A stretch of DNA of 41,148 nt from Bacillota bacterium (GCA_023415835.1 JAEZJK010000115.1:1-41148), one strand, 5' to 3'. Counted from the stretch's first letter, positions 5,116 through 13,621 are shown. Numbers and translations: made by a program. The notes: generated by a model from the sequence alone, not told the origin.

Positions 5116-7106
5116 TTACCATCCCCCTCTATTTTATATTCAATACTATCTAGCTCAAATTGAATTTGCCCTTCCCCGGAGTCGATAATCACTAAATTTT
5201 CAGCCTCAATTTGCCCGGTCCCACCGCCAATTACCACAAAATTCAGCCTTGCCAAGACCGTTTCATCCCCGTTAAAAGCAGTGTCCCGAATTCCATAGAT
5301 CAGCTTTGCCTGGCCCGAACCGTGATCAATTTGACCGTTAGACCAATATGCCAAATCCTGGCCCTCTACTAAAAATGTCCCCCGCGATATATAGACCAAT
5401 CTTAACTGCTCCGGATTATACTTAACATCCAAAGTAAATTTCTTAGCCCCCATCAAGTTTAAGGCATATAAATCACAATTGAACACTTGGCCGGGACGGA
5501 GCGTTCCGGGATTGGTAAAACCAATTTTCACCGCAAGCGCCGGGACTAAAAATTCCCCTGAAAATGTTAACTGTTTAATATTAGACCCGGATATGGCAAC
5601 TTGAAAATCGCCTTTAGTTGCGCCTTCTAAAGGTGAGATTTGCCAATTGACAGTTGCTTCACTATTAGGGGCCAACTCCGCAAGATATTTTTCAATCCGT
5701 TCGCCACTGGCCAATTGGATCCCAGCCCCTGGATTAAAGAGGGCCTTTATCCCGTAAGCTTTTGCTTGGCCGACATTTTTAATTTTAACCGGCAAAACAA
5801 ATGGGTTTGGCTCCAATCGATGATTGACTATTTTGAGTTCCGGATAAATAGTGGTAACCTCCAAAAGGGGTGGACCGATAATTTTAATATCCCGTTTTAC
5901 CTGGTTTGACTCCAGGCCATCGCCAATTACCTTAATTTCAAAAGCGGTATTGCCTTGAAAGGAACCATTAGGCTTAATCTCCCAGACGAACTGTTTGGTG
6001 ATTCCGGGCGTCAGTTCGTTAAGGTGAATTTCGGGTTTACCGGTTGTGGTCTCTAAACCCTTTGGAAGGGATAACTTCACTTTGACATTTTTAGCCTTGG
6101 CTTCGCCACGGTGTTCCAAGTATAAAATTACCGAATAATTACGGGAACTACCGATGTTATACTGGACTTCAGCCGGGGCTGAAATTCCCAAAAAAGTGTT
6201 CCCAGGGGCAAAGGAAATCCCGCCCAAGCCGTAATAAATTACAACCTCATATTCTTCTCCGGGGTTGAGTTTTCTGGGGTTCCAATACATTGCCACCGCG
6301 CTGTCCAGTTCATCCTCGCCCAACCTGGTGAAATCCCGGCCGGGTTCCAGTTGAAAATCCCATGGTTTGGCGGCCGGTTTACCCCAGTTGGTGAAGATAA
6401 CTTTGTCCGGTTGGGTTATCCCTTCGCCTTTTAAACTACCCTGCGCAATTACCGACGGCTTTGATAAAGAGTCAAAAGCCTGCCAAAAATCGGGGTACTG
6501 ATCCTTATTCAGGCTTAGATCGCTGATAATCTCGGTCTCTCCAATCCGGAACGGAGCCCCATCATTAGTGCCGAGCATGGTGTCGAGCAGAGTCCTGACC
6601 CCAATTTCCACCGGCTCCGAGCCTTGATTGGTAAACCGGTAAATGATCCGCGCCGTATCCGGCGCTCCGGTACTCGGGCTCCTGGCGATATCCAAAATCT
6701 GATCCGCCATTATCTGGCCATATTGGCATTGGGTGAGCAATTGATTGCCATTTAATGCCGGGCCAAATATTATTTCTCCTCCGGGTATTCCGGCGCCGGA
6801 ACTTTTTTTAGTTGCCCTCCCAAAAACATAATTCTGACCGTTAATCCGGATGGTGGTATAGGAAGTCCATGGTTTGGGATGCCCATAAATCAACGGTTTC
6901 CGATCATCATCAGCCCGCAAAGGGTCACCTTCGGCGACATCCACCGCAAAACGCCCGGTCTCCTCAGGCCCAGAATTAATAAAGACCTTTATGTATTTAT
7001 TCTCTAACATAAGTAGATCCGTAACTTCATTACCCGCCGCAACATGATAACAAAAATACAATAGCAATGATAAAATAATAATTATTGCCTTAAAATTCGT
7101 TTTCAT
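5112..7106 (-). CDS. large secreted protein with CARDB-like and C-terminal cohesin-like domains
   Basis: 664 residues with a signal peptide (1-24). Residues about 30-305 form an unassigned globular domain, partly beta-rich, beginning LENKYIKVFINSGPEETGRF. Two Ig-like modules of CARDB/NEW3 type follow (about 310-425 and 430-535; e.g. VKLSLPKGLETT and VKIKNVGQAKAYGIKA). The last 125 residues look like a cohesin fold: RPGQVFNCDLYALNLMGAKK, LDVKYNPEQLRLVYI, ARLNFVVIG. Cohesins bind dockerins or act as adhesion modules. ATG follows GGGAGG at 7 nt; 13 bp after tonB and 4 bp overlapping the SLH gene. No ligand can be named. Role in a TonB-linked surface complex is inference. Confidence 0.7.
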   Translation of the reverse strand: MKTNFKAIIIILSLLLYFCYHVAAGNEVTDLLMLENKYIKVFINSGPEETGRFAVDVAEGDPLRADDDRKPLIYGHPKPWTSYTTIRINGQNYVFGRATKKSSGAGIPGGEIIFGPALNGNQLLTQCQYGQIMADQILDIARSPSTGAPDTARIIYRFTNQGSEPVEIGVRTLLDTMLGTNDGAPFRIGETEIISDLSLNKDQYPDFWQAFDSLSKPSVIAQGSLKGEGITQPDKVIFTNWGKPAAKPWDFQLEPGRDFTRLGEDELDSAVAMYWNPRKLNPGEEYEVVIYYGLGGISFAPGNTFLGISAPAEVQYNIGSSRNYSVILYLEHRGEAKAKNVKVKLSLPKGLETTTGKPEIHLNELTPGITKQFVWEIKPNGSFQGNTAFEIKVIGDGLESNQVKRDIKIIGPPLLEVTTIYPELKIVNHRLEPNPFVLPVKIKNVGQAKAYGIKALFNPGAGIQLASGERIEKYLAELAPNSEATVNWQISPLEGATKGDFQVAISGSNIKQLTFSGEFLVPALAVKIGFTNPGTLRPGQVFNCDLYALNLMGAKKFTLDVKYNPEQLRLVYISRGTFLVEGQDLAYWSNGQIDHGSGQAKLIYGIRDTAFNGDETVLARLNFVVIGGGTGQIEAENLVIIDSGEGQIQFELDSIEYKIEGDGK

Positions 7107-7119
7107 ATCTTGACCTCCC

Positions 7120-7764
7120 TTAAGGCCTGGTTGCGGAATTTACCAGCTTATAATCGGGCCTGGAATTTTTGGAGAAAGAAAACATGATATCAAGGTAATA
7201 ATCTTCGGTATTGGGTTTAAAAACCCACTCTCGTTTTACTGAGTTAACGGCGGCATTATCCAAACGGGAGTCACCGGAAGAGTTTATTAATTTAGCAAAT
7301 TCAAAAGCTCCGTCCTTCTTAACGAAGACACGAACCAGCGCCTCGCCCTCCACCCCTTCATTTTCAGCATTTTTGGGATATCCAGGAGGCTGGCCGAAAC
7401 CAATCACCATTCCGGAGCCGTCCCCAAGGCTGGTTGACGCTTTGGGAAGATTTTCAACCGGTTTTACGTTTTGATTCGGTTGTCCGTTCTTTGGCTGCTG
7501 GCCGTTTTGAACTGCCGGTTTAGGCTGGCTTGAAATAGGTTTAGGCCGTGGTTTTACCGGTTCAATAGCCACCTCCGTCTCAGGGGCTGTAGTTACAAGC
7601 TCCGGTTCGGAACCGGTAAATTCATAAATCCCCACCGCTACCTCTTCAACCCCGGGCGGAACCGAGAGCAGTTGCATTGGAAAAACAATCAGCACCAGTG
7701 AAAGATGCAGAATAATTGAGAATAATACAGCCACTTGATAATTACGGCGTTCAGAAACTGTCAT
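7120..7764 (-). CDS. tonB: TonB-family energy transducer
   Basis: Couples the inner-membrane proton motive force, through ExbB/ExbD, to outer-membrane transporters. 214 residues: short cytosolic N-terminus, one membrane anchor (VAVLFSIILHLSLVLIVF, about 12-30), a Pro/Lys/Gln-rich periplasmic linker (KPRPKPISSQPKP), and a C-terminal TonB domain (about 125-214) with EGEALVRVFVKKDG and DNAAVNSVKREWVFKP. ATG 7764 is preferred to TTG 7791 because CGGAG lies 10 nt upstream; it overlaps the end of exbD by 14 bp. No TonB-dependent receptor gene lies in the window. Confidence 0.88.
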   Translation of the reverse strand: MTVSERRNYQVAVLFSIILHLSLVLIVFPMQLLSVPPGVEEVAVGIYEFTGSEPELVTTAPETEVAIEPVKPRPKPISSQPKPAVQNGQQPKNGQPNQNVKPVENLPKASTSLGDGSGMVIGFGQPPGYPKNAENEGVEGEALVRVFVKKDGAFEFAKLINSSGDSRLDNAAVNSVKREWVFKPNTEDYYLDIMFSFSKNSRPDYKLVNSATRP

Positions 7765-8206
7765 CGCCAATACGCTCCGTTTGAGTATCAAGATTGGATT
7801 TTGGGATTTGGCGCCGGTCTACCCCTAGTAAAGGCTGTTTTACACCGACCCCGGCCAAGGCGTCCATTACTTTAATCAACTCATCATATTGAACCGCAGC
7901 ATCCGGTTTAACTACAAAACGGCTTCCCGGATCCCGCTGCAGTTCAACTGAGGCTTTCCGTACCAATTCTTCGAGCCCCACCGAATCTTTACCGAAATAA
8001 ATCCGTTCTTCTTTAGTAATGCTGATCACAATGGTATTTTCTTTGGCCTCACCCATATTGACCGTTTTCGGAAGTTCAACGTCAACTCCGCTTTGGGCAG
8101 TCTTTAAAGTTGAAAAAAGAAAGAAAAAAACCAGCATGAAAAAGATGACATCGATCATCGGCACAATTTCAATCCTTGGTTTTCTCCGCTTGACCCGCAA
8201 TATCAT
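7751..8206 (-). CDS. exbD: biopolymer transport protein ExbD/TolR
   Basis: Proton-channel subunit of the ExbB/ExbD motor. 151 residues: basic N-terminus, one membrane helix (about 9-31) containing the conserved acid in IEIVPMIDVIFFMLVFF, and a periplasmic ExbD domain (VDVELPK, FVVKPDAAVQYDELIKVMDALAGVGV). ATG 8206 follows AGGTGG; nine nt separate it from the exbB stop. Ends inside the start of tonB. Confidence 0.93.
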   Translation of the reverse strand: MILRVKRRKPRIEIVPMIDVIFFMLVFFFLFSTLKTAQSGVDVELPKTVNMGEAKENTIVISITKEERIYFGKDSVGLEELVRKASVELQRDPGSRFVVKPDAAVQYDELIKVMDALAGVGVKQPLLGVDRRQIPKSNLDTQTERIGDDSF

Positions 8207-8215
8207 TTGAACCAC

Positions 8216-8818
8216 CTAACCTTTGTTGAGTATTGTCAAAATCTCTTGGCAGGCGCAGGTCAGTTTTTCAGCCCGGCGTTCGGCAATTCCATAAAAGAGG
8301 TTTAGAAAAAACAATGAAGGAATCGCTATCGCTAAACCAAAGGCAGTAGTATAAAGAGCTTCGGCAATTCCCAAACTGAGTTGAGTAGCTTGCACTCCCC
8401 CTCCAACCGACAGCGCGGTAAACGCACGGATGATCCCGGTTACCGTACCAAGTAACCCCAATAAAGGGCTGGCGGTTACAATTGTATCCAATATCCCAAG
8501 CCCGCGTTGGAGCCTTTTTACTTCATAATCGCCTGCTGCTTGGATGACGGTTTCTAATAGGTTTCGATCTTTCGCGGTTTGTTCAATTGCCGCGGAAGTA
8601 ATCCGCGCCGTTGCCGAATTTAACTTGAGAATAATACCTTTTACTTCATCAAGTTTTCCCTGGCTCAAAAAATGAATTATCCCTTCTTTACTTTCAGTTT
8701 CATCCCTATCAGTAAAGTAAAAAAATAAAACCCTCTCAATAATAATAACAGCTGCCGCAAATGAGCAGAGCCCCAGCGGAACCATTAATAAACCGCCTTT
8801 AACAAAAAAATCCCACAT
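8216..8818 (-). CDS. exbB: ExbB/TolQ/MotA-family proton channel protein
   Basis: 200 residues with the family's three membrane segments: an N-terminal helix (about 10-28) and the paired helices around GILDTIVTASPLLGLLGTVTGI (about 110-135) and EALYTTAFGLAIAIPSLFF (about 158-180). Conserved Thr and Pro of the channel helices are visible. It forms a pentameric inner-membrane motor with ExbD. ATG 8818 is chosen because GGGAGG lies 7 nt upstream; longer in-frame extensions lack a site. First gene of the five-gene operon. Confidence 0.93.
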   Translation of the reverse strand: MWDFFVKGGLLMVPLGLCSFAAAVIIIERVLFFYFTDRDETESKEGIIHFLSQGKLDEVKGIILKLNSATARITSAAIEQTAKDRNLLETVIQAAGDYEVKRLQRGLGILDTIVTASPLLGLLGTVTGIIRAFTALSVGGGVQATQLSLGIAEALYTTAFGLAIAIPSLFFLNLFYGIAERRAEKLTCACQEILTILNKG

Positions 8819-8904
8819 CTTTCTGCCTCCCAAAAAAATGATCTTTTTGTAATCTTCGCTAACCACTATGAAATTCCTTTGCCCAAAATGAACCAAGCGC
8901 AAAA

Positions 8905-8935
8905 ATTATAACAGTAACGACGCTTTTTTCGACAA
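8905..8935 (-). promoter_or_regulatory. probable promoter of the exbB operon
   Basis: On the minus strand TTGTCG (8935-8930) and a perfect TATAAT (8910-8905) are 19 nt apart, about 85 bp upstream of the exbB start. The spacing is slightly long and the -35 box imperfect, so this is a moderate call. Confidence 0.4.
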
Positions 8936-9308
8936 TCATTCACCATTCTCCGTATAAAAAAAAGTCGCTGGGAATATATATATGTCGCAACATGTTATGT
9001 GGACGCGCCCATTTTATCACAGCATATTTCACTTGATTCGGAAATTGAATAAAAAAGTAATTTGCCCTTTGCCTTTCTGGTTTAAGGATGGAATAGTATA
9101 TTCAAATTTATATCAATTCCGATTGAATATTACATGTATTTAATGAATTACATTTTACCGATTAATAAAGAGGAATTAAAATATTTTACCAGTCAATACT
9201 ATTTATAGTAATGACTGCTTTAGTTGAAAGGTTATATTTAGGAAAGGAGGAATTTTCCAACCAAATATCGAATCTAAGTTTAAATAATATTTTTCAGGAG
9301 GTGGAGTT
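8936..9308. other. divergent intergenic region, exbB operon / IPT-OmpA gene
   Basis: About 370 very AT-rich bases between the two divergently transcribed envelope units. No ORF with a credible ribosome-binding site was found. It should contain the promoter of the IPT-OmpA gene, whose GGAGGTGG ribosome-binding site ends at about 9304. No Fur-box-like palindrome was recognised. Confidence 0.4.
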
Positions 9309-10934
9309 ATGCGCTTAAAACTATTTACTGCATTAAGCTTAGTCTTAATTTTACTGATTAGTTTTTCTTTAATAGCCTCAGCCTGCCCGATCCCGGTATT
9401 TAATTCGGTCAGTCCCGACCAAGGAGGGAATAATGGGAGCGTCAATATCACTATTAACGGTGAAAAATTTCATAAGTCGGTTATTGTGAAGTTAACTAAA
9501 ACCGGCGAATCCGATATTATCGCTACCGATGTCAAACTAGTTTCCAAAAACCAAGTCACCTGCACCCTGGACTTAAAAGGTAAAACTGTCGGCAAGTGGG
9601 ATCTGGTAGTCTATAATGTCGGTTCCATCAGCAAAAAGGAAAAAGTGGCCTCCCCTCCGGGAACATTTACGGTTGTAGCAACCGCTCCCATCGTTTCAGC
9701 GATCATTCCCAAAATGGGGCTCAAAGGCACCGTGGTATCGGTTTCCATAAATGGAGCCAACTTTAAGAACGGCGCAAAGATCGCCTTAAGCTCCCCTGGG
9801 TTAACGGAGATTAACGGCAGTAAAGTTAACGTAATTTCCGAATCTCAAATTACCTGCGATCTGAACCTTAGTGGTGCAACCCCTGGGGTCTACGACGTAA
9901 AAGTAGTTAATACCGATGGCCAATCCGGTATTTTAAGCAAAGCTTTCGCAGTTGACAGCCAGTCTCCGTCGATTAAGATGGTCATTCCCAACCGTGGGAC
10001 CAATGATGGACCGGTTACCGTAATTTTAACCGGAGATAATTTCGATACCAAAGCATCCGCGAAACTTACCAAGTCCGGTAAGGAAATAACCGGCGCCGAT
10101 ACCAAAGTGGTTTCCAACAACAACATGTCCGCTACTTTCGACCTAAAAAACAAAGAAGTCGGTGCTTATGACGTAGTCGTCTCCAATCCCGATGGCAAAT
10201 CCGGCGTTTTAATCGGTGCTTTTACCATTGAAAAAATTATGGAAGAAAAATTGTTGAAATCAATCTTTTTCGATTTTGACAAATCTAATATCCGTCAAGA
10301 TCAAGACTCCCGGCTGAACTATAACTTGGGTTTGCTAAAGGAATTTAAAAACTACTATCTAGTGTTGGACGGCCATGCCGATGAACGGGGCACCAGGGAA
10401 TATAATTTAGCTTTAGCCGGACGCCGTGCTGAAACCGTTAAAAAATATTTAGTCCAAAATGGTTTTGACCCTGAGAAAATTACTATCAATGCTTACGGTG
10501 AAGATTATCCGGTTAAAAAAGGACATAACGAGTCTTCCTGGTGGTATAACCGGCGGGTTGATATCTCTATTTGGGAAACCAACCCCGCTAACTGGGCCAA
10601 TCGCAGCCAATCAATCTACTTCGACAACAAATCGTCGAACCTGAGCAATACTCAACTCGCTAGGATTGATCAAAGCGTTTCGATGTTGCAGGAAAGTACC
10701 GACAGCTTTATTATCCTGGTCGCCAATACTAAAGACTATAGTTCCAATCAAGAAAATTTGGACTTGGCCAAAAAACGCCTTGATGCAATTAAAGATTACC
10801 TTGTGAAGAAAGGAATCAGCGAAGATCACATCAGCGCCATTGATAATGGTAAAGTATATCCCTTCATCTCCGGTTCTGCCGATAGCAAAGTCTCCGTTGA
10901 CAGCCGGGTCGATTTATTAGTGATTCAATTCTAA
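9309..10934 (+). CDS. IPT/TIG-repeat protein with two C-terminal OmpA domains, possible lipoprotein
   Basis: 541 residues. The N-terminus is a signal peptide ending ASAC (Cys26), compatible with a weak lipobox or with signal peptidase I. Three IPT/TIG Ig-like repeats follow (about 30-112, 118-205, 212-300), each with the NxG and NPDG/NTDGQSG turns. The first OmpA domain (about 308-420) has FFDFDKSNIR and GHADERGTREYNLALAGRRA, including the Asp and Arg that bind diaminopimelate in peptidoglycan. A second, shorter OmpA-like domain (about 428-541; IYFDNKSSNL) lacks the DxRG signature. The protein probably links an outer layer to the wall, like Pal. Start follows GGAGGTGG. Confidence 0.88.
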   Translation: MRLKLFTALSLVLILLISFSLIASACPIPVFNSVSPDQGGNNGSVNITINGEKFHKSVIVKLTKTGESDIIATDVKLVSKNQVTCTLDLKGKTVGKWDLVVYNVGSISKKEKVASPPGTFTVVATAPIVSAIIPKMGLKGTVVSVSINGANFKNGAKIALSSPGLTEINGSKVNVISESQITCDLNLSGATPGVYDVKVVNTDGQSGILSKAFAVDSQSPSIKMVIPNRGTNDGPVTVILTGDNFDTKASAKLTKSGKEITGADTKVVSNNNMSATFDLKNKEVGAYDVVVSNPDGKSGVLIGAFTIEKIMEEKLLKSIFFDFDKSNIRQDQDSRLNYNLGLLKEFKNYYLVLDGHADERGTREYNLALAGRRAETVKKYLVQNGFDPEKITINAYGEDYPVKKGHNESSWWYNRRVDISIWETNPANWANRSQSIYFDNKSSNLSNTQLARIDQSVSMLQESTDSFIILVANTKDYSSNQENLDLAKKRLDAIKDYLVKKGISEDHISAIDNGKVYPFISGSADSKVSVDSRVDLLVIQF

Positions 10935-10963
10935 AGCACTTTCCGTCCCTTATTTAAAGCCTA

Positions 10964-10993
10964 AAACCCGAACCGATACCGATTCGGGTTTTT
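10964..10993 (+). terminator. intrinsic terminator after the IPT-OmpA gene
   Basis: AAACCCGAA (10964-10972) pairs perfectly with TTCGGGTTT (10983-10991), ending in a T run. It lies 30 bp after the stop codon. Confidence 0.8.
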
Positions 10994-11003
10994 ATTTAAA
11001 TAA

Positions 11004-11033
11004 TAAAAAGGCCCCGATTTTTCTCGAGGCCTT
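11004..11033 (-). terminator. intrinsic terminator of infC-rpmI-rplT
   Basis: On the minus strand AAGGCC plus CGA pairs with TCG plus GGCCTT, followed by TTTTTATT. It lies just 11 bp after the rplT stop and back to back with the converging terminator. Confidence 0.8.
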
Positions 11034-11043
11034 AATCTTATTA

Positions 11044-11397
11044 TTACTTACCGGACTTAGCCATACCAACCAGTTCTTTAAAGGCCTGGTCGTCATAGAC
11101 CGCCAAATCGGCCAATACTTTACGGTTTACCTGAACCCCCGCTTTTTTTAGGCCGCTGATAAATGTACTGTAAGACATACCGTTCATCCGCGCTGCGGCA
11201 TTGATTCTAGTAATCCACAACTTTCGAAAATCGCGTTTTTTAGCGCGACGATCCCTAAAAGCGCTAGCTAAGGCTTTAAGAACCTGGGCATTTGCCGGCC
11301 TAAAAAGCCTACTTTTAGAACCACGAAACCCTTTTGCTAATTTTAAAACTTTTTTATGACGATGACGGCTGGTGAAACCGCCTTTTGCCCTTGCCAT
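11044..11397 (-). CDS. rplT: 50S ribosomal protein L20
   Basis: 117 residues, the normal length. MARAKGGFTSRHRHKKVLKL at the N-terminus, the FRDRRAKKRDFRKLWITRIN segment and the C-terminal KVLADLAVYD are all diagnostic. L20 is needed for early 50S assembly and, in bacteria, represses its own operon by binding the leader mRNA. ATG follows AGGAGG. Last gene of infC-rpmI-rplT. Confidence 0.98.
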   Translation of the reverse strand: MARAKGGFTSRHRHKKVLKLAKGFRGSKSRLFRPANAQVLKALASAFRDRRAKKRDFRKLWITRINAAARMNGMSYSTFISGLKKAGVQVNRKVLADLAVYDDQAFKELVGMAKSGK

Positions 11398-11452
11398 AAA
11401 AATCCTCCTCCTGTCATCTTTCTAAGGATTATTACATTTTTATCAGATGCTT

Positions 11453-11647
11453 TTATAAACCAAGCATCCGTTTTACTCTTCTTTCATCACCTGAACTAAT
11501 AATCTCGGCTTTACGCAACCCACGTTTCCGTTTCGAAGTTTTCGACTCCAGCATATGTCTTTTAAAGGCATTACTCTTTTTGATCTTGCCGCTGCCGGTA
11601 ACTTTAAATCTCTTGGCAGCGCCTCGATGAGTTTTCATTTTTGGCAT
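11453..11647 (-). CDS. rpmI: 50S ribosomal protein L35
   Basis: 64 residues, standard for L35, beginning MPKMKTHRGAAKRFKVTGSG and with the basic KRKRGLRKAEIIS segment. It binds 23S rRNA in the large subunit. ATG follows AAAGGAG. It sits between infC and rplT in the universally conserved order. Confidence 0.98.
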   Translation of the reverse strand: MPKMKTHRGAAKRFKVTGSGKIKKSNAFKRHMLESKTSKRKRGLRKAEIISSGDERRVKRMLGL

Positions 11648-11668
11648 GTTACCATGCTCCTTTCTAAT

Positions 11669-12181
11669 CTATTCTGTTTTCCCAGCCAAAATCATAATCA
11701 TGTTTTTTCCTTCGATCTTTGGTTCCCGTTCCATTACCGCTTGATCCCGTACATCCTCAAAGAGTTGCATCAGAAGAATCTTGCCCAGTTCAGCATGGAC
11801 AATCTCCCGGCCACGGAAACGAATCATCGCTTTGACCTTATCCCCATCCTTCAGGAATTTTTGGGCAGCTTTTACCTTAACCTGAAAATCATGAGCCTCG
11901 ATCTTCGGAGTCATCCTAATTTCCTTGATCTCAATCACTTTTTGCTTTTTACGGGCTTCCCGTTCTCGCTTACTCTGTTCATAACGGTATTTACCAAAAT
12001 CCATAATCCGGCAAACAGGTGGTTTGGCGGTGGGAGCCACTTCAACTAGATCAAGTTCCTTTTCCTGAGCTATTTTTAAAGCATCTTTTACCGACATTAT
12101 GCCCAGCTGTTCTCCATCAGCGCTAACAACCCGGATTTCTCTGGCCCGGATCTCCTCGTTAATTCGCAACTCGTTACTAAT
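11669..12181 (-). CDS. infC: translation initiation factor IF-3, probable AUU start
   Basis: IF-3 binds the 30S subunit, checks start codons and prevents premature subunit joining. The product (170 aa from the AUU) has the N-terminal domain (RINEEIRAREIRVV, DGEQLGI), the linker and the C-terminal domain (KEIRMTPKIEAHDFQVKVK, KVKAMIRFRGRE). The TTG at 12169 is 21 nt from GGAGG, too far; the in-frame ATT at 12181 is 9 nt from GGAGG (12195-12191) and gives the family's usual N-terminus (SNELRINEE). AUU start codons are an established feature of infC in E. coli and Geobacillus, where IF-3 represses its own synthesis. Confidence 0.93.
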   Translation of the reverse strand: MSNELRINEEIRAREIRVVSADGEQLGIMSVKDALKIAQEKELDLVEVAPTAKPPVCRIMDFGKYRYEQSKREREARKKQKVIEIKEIRMTPKIEAHDFQVKVKAAQKFLKDGDKVKAMIRFRGREIVHAELGKILLMQLFEDVRDQAVMEREPKIEGKNMIMILAGKTE

Positions 12182-12316
12182 TAGCGAACACCTCCTAATA
12201 CAAATAAAAAAAGCGGGTTTAAACCACCCGCAATCAAATCAATGTTAAAAACATTGCTTATTAACCCGTCACTTCAGTGTTCAGGTGAGAAGCGGATGGC
12301 TTCTACTTGATTATTT
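12182..12316 (-). ncRNA. infC-rpmI-rplT leader (L20-leader-like) with attenuator
   Basis: The about 135-nt 5' leader of infC contains an early stem (AGAAGC/GCTTCT), further short stems, and directly before the ribosome-binding site a GCGGGT/ACCCGC hairpin followed by seven Ts, an intrinsic terminator. This matches the autoregulatory leaders of this operon in Bacillota, where L20 binding favours termination. Exact Rfam family is not tested here. Confidence 0.75.
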
Positions 12317-12322
12317 AAAAAA

Positions 12323-12351
12323 AGTATATCATTTGTTTCCTGATTCGTCAA
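12323..12351 (-). promoter_or_regulatory. strong sigma-A promoter of infC operon
   Basis: On the minus strand TTGACG (12351-12346) and TATACT (12328-12323) are separated by exactly 17 nt. The start point would be near 12316, at the beginning of the structured leader. Confidence 0.75.
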
Positions 12352-12488
12352 CAAAATAAAATGCCTTTAACTAAAAAACAACTTCTGACCTTCTTCGGAA
12401 AAAATTAAAAATCTCACCAAATTAATTTTTAAAATTTGGCATCTGGTTTATCGTTCAATCCGGGGATGCTAATCAGGGAGGTGTTAAC

Positions 12489-12656
12489 TTGAAAGCAACT
12501 ACTACTAGTTGGGTGGTTACCGGAGTCGGGGCTGCAGTTTCCGGCGTCGGAGCATTGACGCTTAAAAAGAAATTTGGAGCTGGAATCCTTGGTTTTGGCC
12601 TGGCTCATGTCGCCTTGGGCTTACTTGATTTATTCCGGCCTACCGTACGTGGATGA
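12489..12656 (+). CDS. 55-aa small membrane protein
   Basis: TTG start after GGGAGGTG at good spacing. The product (MKATTTSWVVTGVGAAVSG...) has two hydrophobic stretches, about residues 8-24 and 30-47, separated by a KKKFGAG turn, so it probably forms a two-helix hairpin in the membrane. Glycine-rich helices suggest tight packing. Similar small proteins occur in Clostridia as hypotheticals. It stands alone between infC and rluD and on the opposite strand to both. Function unknown. Confidence 0.7.
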   Translation: MKATTTSWVVTGVGAAVSGVGALTLKKKFGAGILGFGLAHVALGLLDLFRPTVRG

Positions 12657-12700
12657 GTTTTCCTCCCGGAGGGGAGACTGAAAAACTCAGCCTCCCTTCT

Positions 12701-13621
12701 TCATCTTGGATGCCTTTGCCTCCGGCACCAATCGATCGCTTTTTCCATTTCATCGGGGATGGTTTTCGAAAACTCTAGGTATTCAGAGGTCCTGGGATGG
12801 ATAAAGCCAAGAGTTGCCGCATGCAAAGCTTGCCCCCTGATAGGGACGGCTTCTTTTTTACGGCCGTAAACCGGATCTCCCACCACCGGGTATCCAAGAT
12901 AGCTGAAATGAACCCTAATTTGGTGAGTGCGGCCGGATTCCAAACGGGCCTCCAGTAAAGCGTAACCGGAAAAAGATTCAATTGTTTGATAATTGGTGGC
13001 TGCCGGTTTGCCATTAGCCACTACCGCCATTTTTTTTCGTTCAACCGGATGTCGGCCAATGGGTGCTTCGATCCGTCCGCTTTCCGGGGGGATCCCATGG
13101 ACTAAAACCTGATAGATCCGTTTCATCGACCTCGATTTAATCTGGGCGGCCAGGTTTAGGTGAGTAAAATCATTCTTAGCTACCACCAGTACTCCAGAAG
13201 TATCCTTATCCAACCGATGCACGATTCCAGGCCGGATAATCCCGCCAATACCGGATAAATCATGGCAATGTTCAAGTAAAGCATTGACCAGGGTCCCCCG
13301 ATAATTTCCCGCAGCTGGGTGGACCACCATCCCTCTCGGTTTTGCTACTACCACCAGGTCTGAATCCTCATATAATATATCTAACGGAATCGCTTCCGGC
13401 TCAGCCACCAAAGGTTTGGGGCCTTCCCAGGTTACAATAAGCCGATCCCCTTCTTCCAAATGGTAGCTGGCTTTTAGAATTTTATCATTAATGGCTACGC
13501 CACCGTTATTGATGATTTTTTGAACAAAAGAACGTGACGGCCAAATTCCCGTTTGGGTTAGAAAAAGGTCAAGCCGTTTCCCAACCACTTCCTGATTAGC
13601 GGTTAAGATCCGCTGTGGCAT
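12701..13621 (-). CDS. rluD: RluD-family 23S rRNA pseudouridine synthase
   Basis: Converts uridines in large-subunit rRNA to pseudouridine. 306 residues: N-terminal S4 RNA-binding domain (about 12-75, KRLDLFLTQTGIWPSRSFVQKIINNGGVAIN in two halves) and a catalytic domain with the signature GIVHRLDKDTSGVLVV, whose Asp is catalytic (about residue 137), and GRTHQIRVHF. ATG 13621 follows AAGGAG by 8 nt; its start overlaps the end of lgt by 26 bp. Rlu-family members are hard to separate, so the exact uridines are not assigned. The lspA-rluD neighbourhood is common in Bacillota. Confidence 0.92.
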   Translation of the reverse strand: MPQRILTANQEVVGKRLDLFLTQTGIWPSRSFVQKIINNGGVAINDKILKASYHLEEGDRLIVTWEGPKPLVAEPEAIPLDILYEDSDLVVVAKPRGMVVHPAAGNYRGTLVNALLEHCHDLSGIGGIIRPGIVHRLDKDTSGVLVVAKNDFTHLNLAAQIKSRSMKRIYQVLVHGIPPESGRIEAPIGRHPVERKKMAVVANGKPAATNYQTIESFSGYALLEARLESGRTHQIRVHFSYLGYPVVGDPVYGRKKEAVPIRGQALHAATLGFIHPRTSEYLEFSKTIPDEMEKAIDWCRRQRHPR

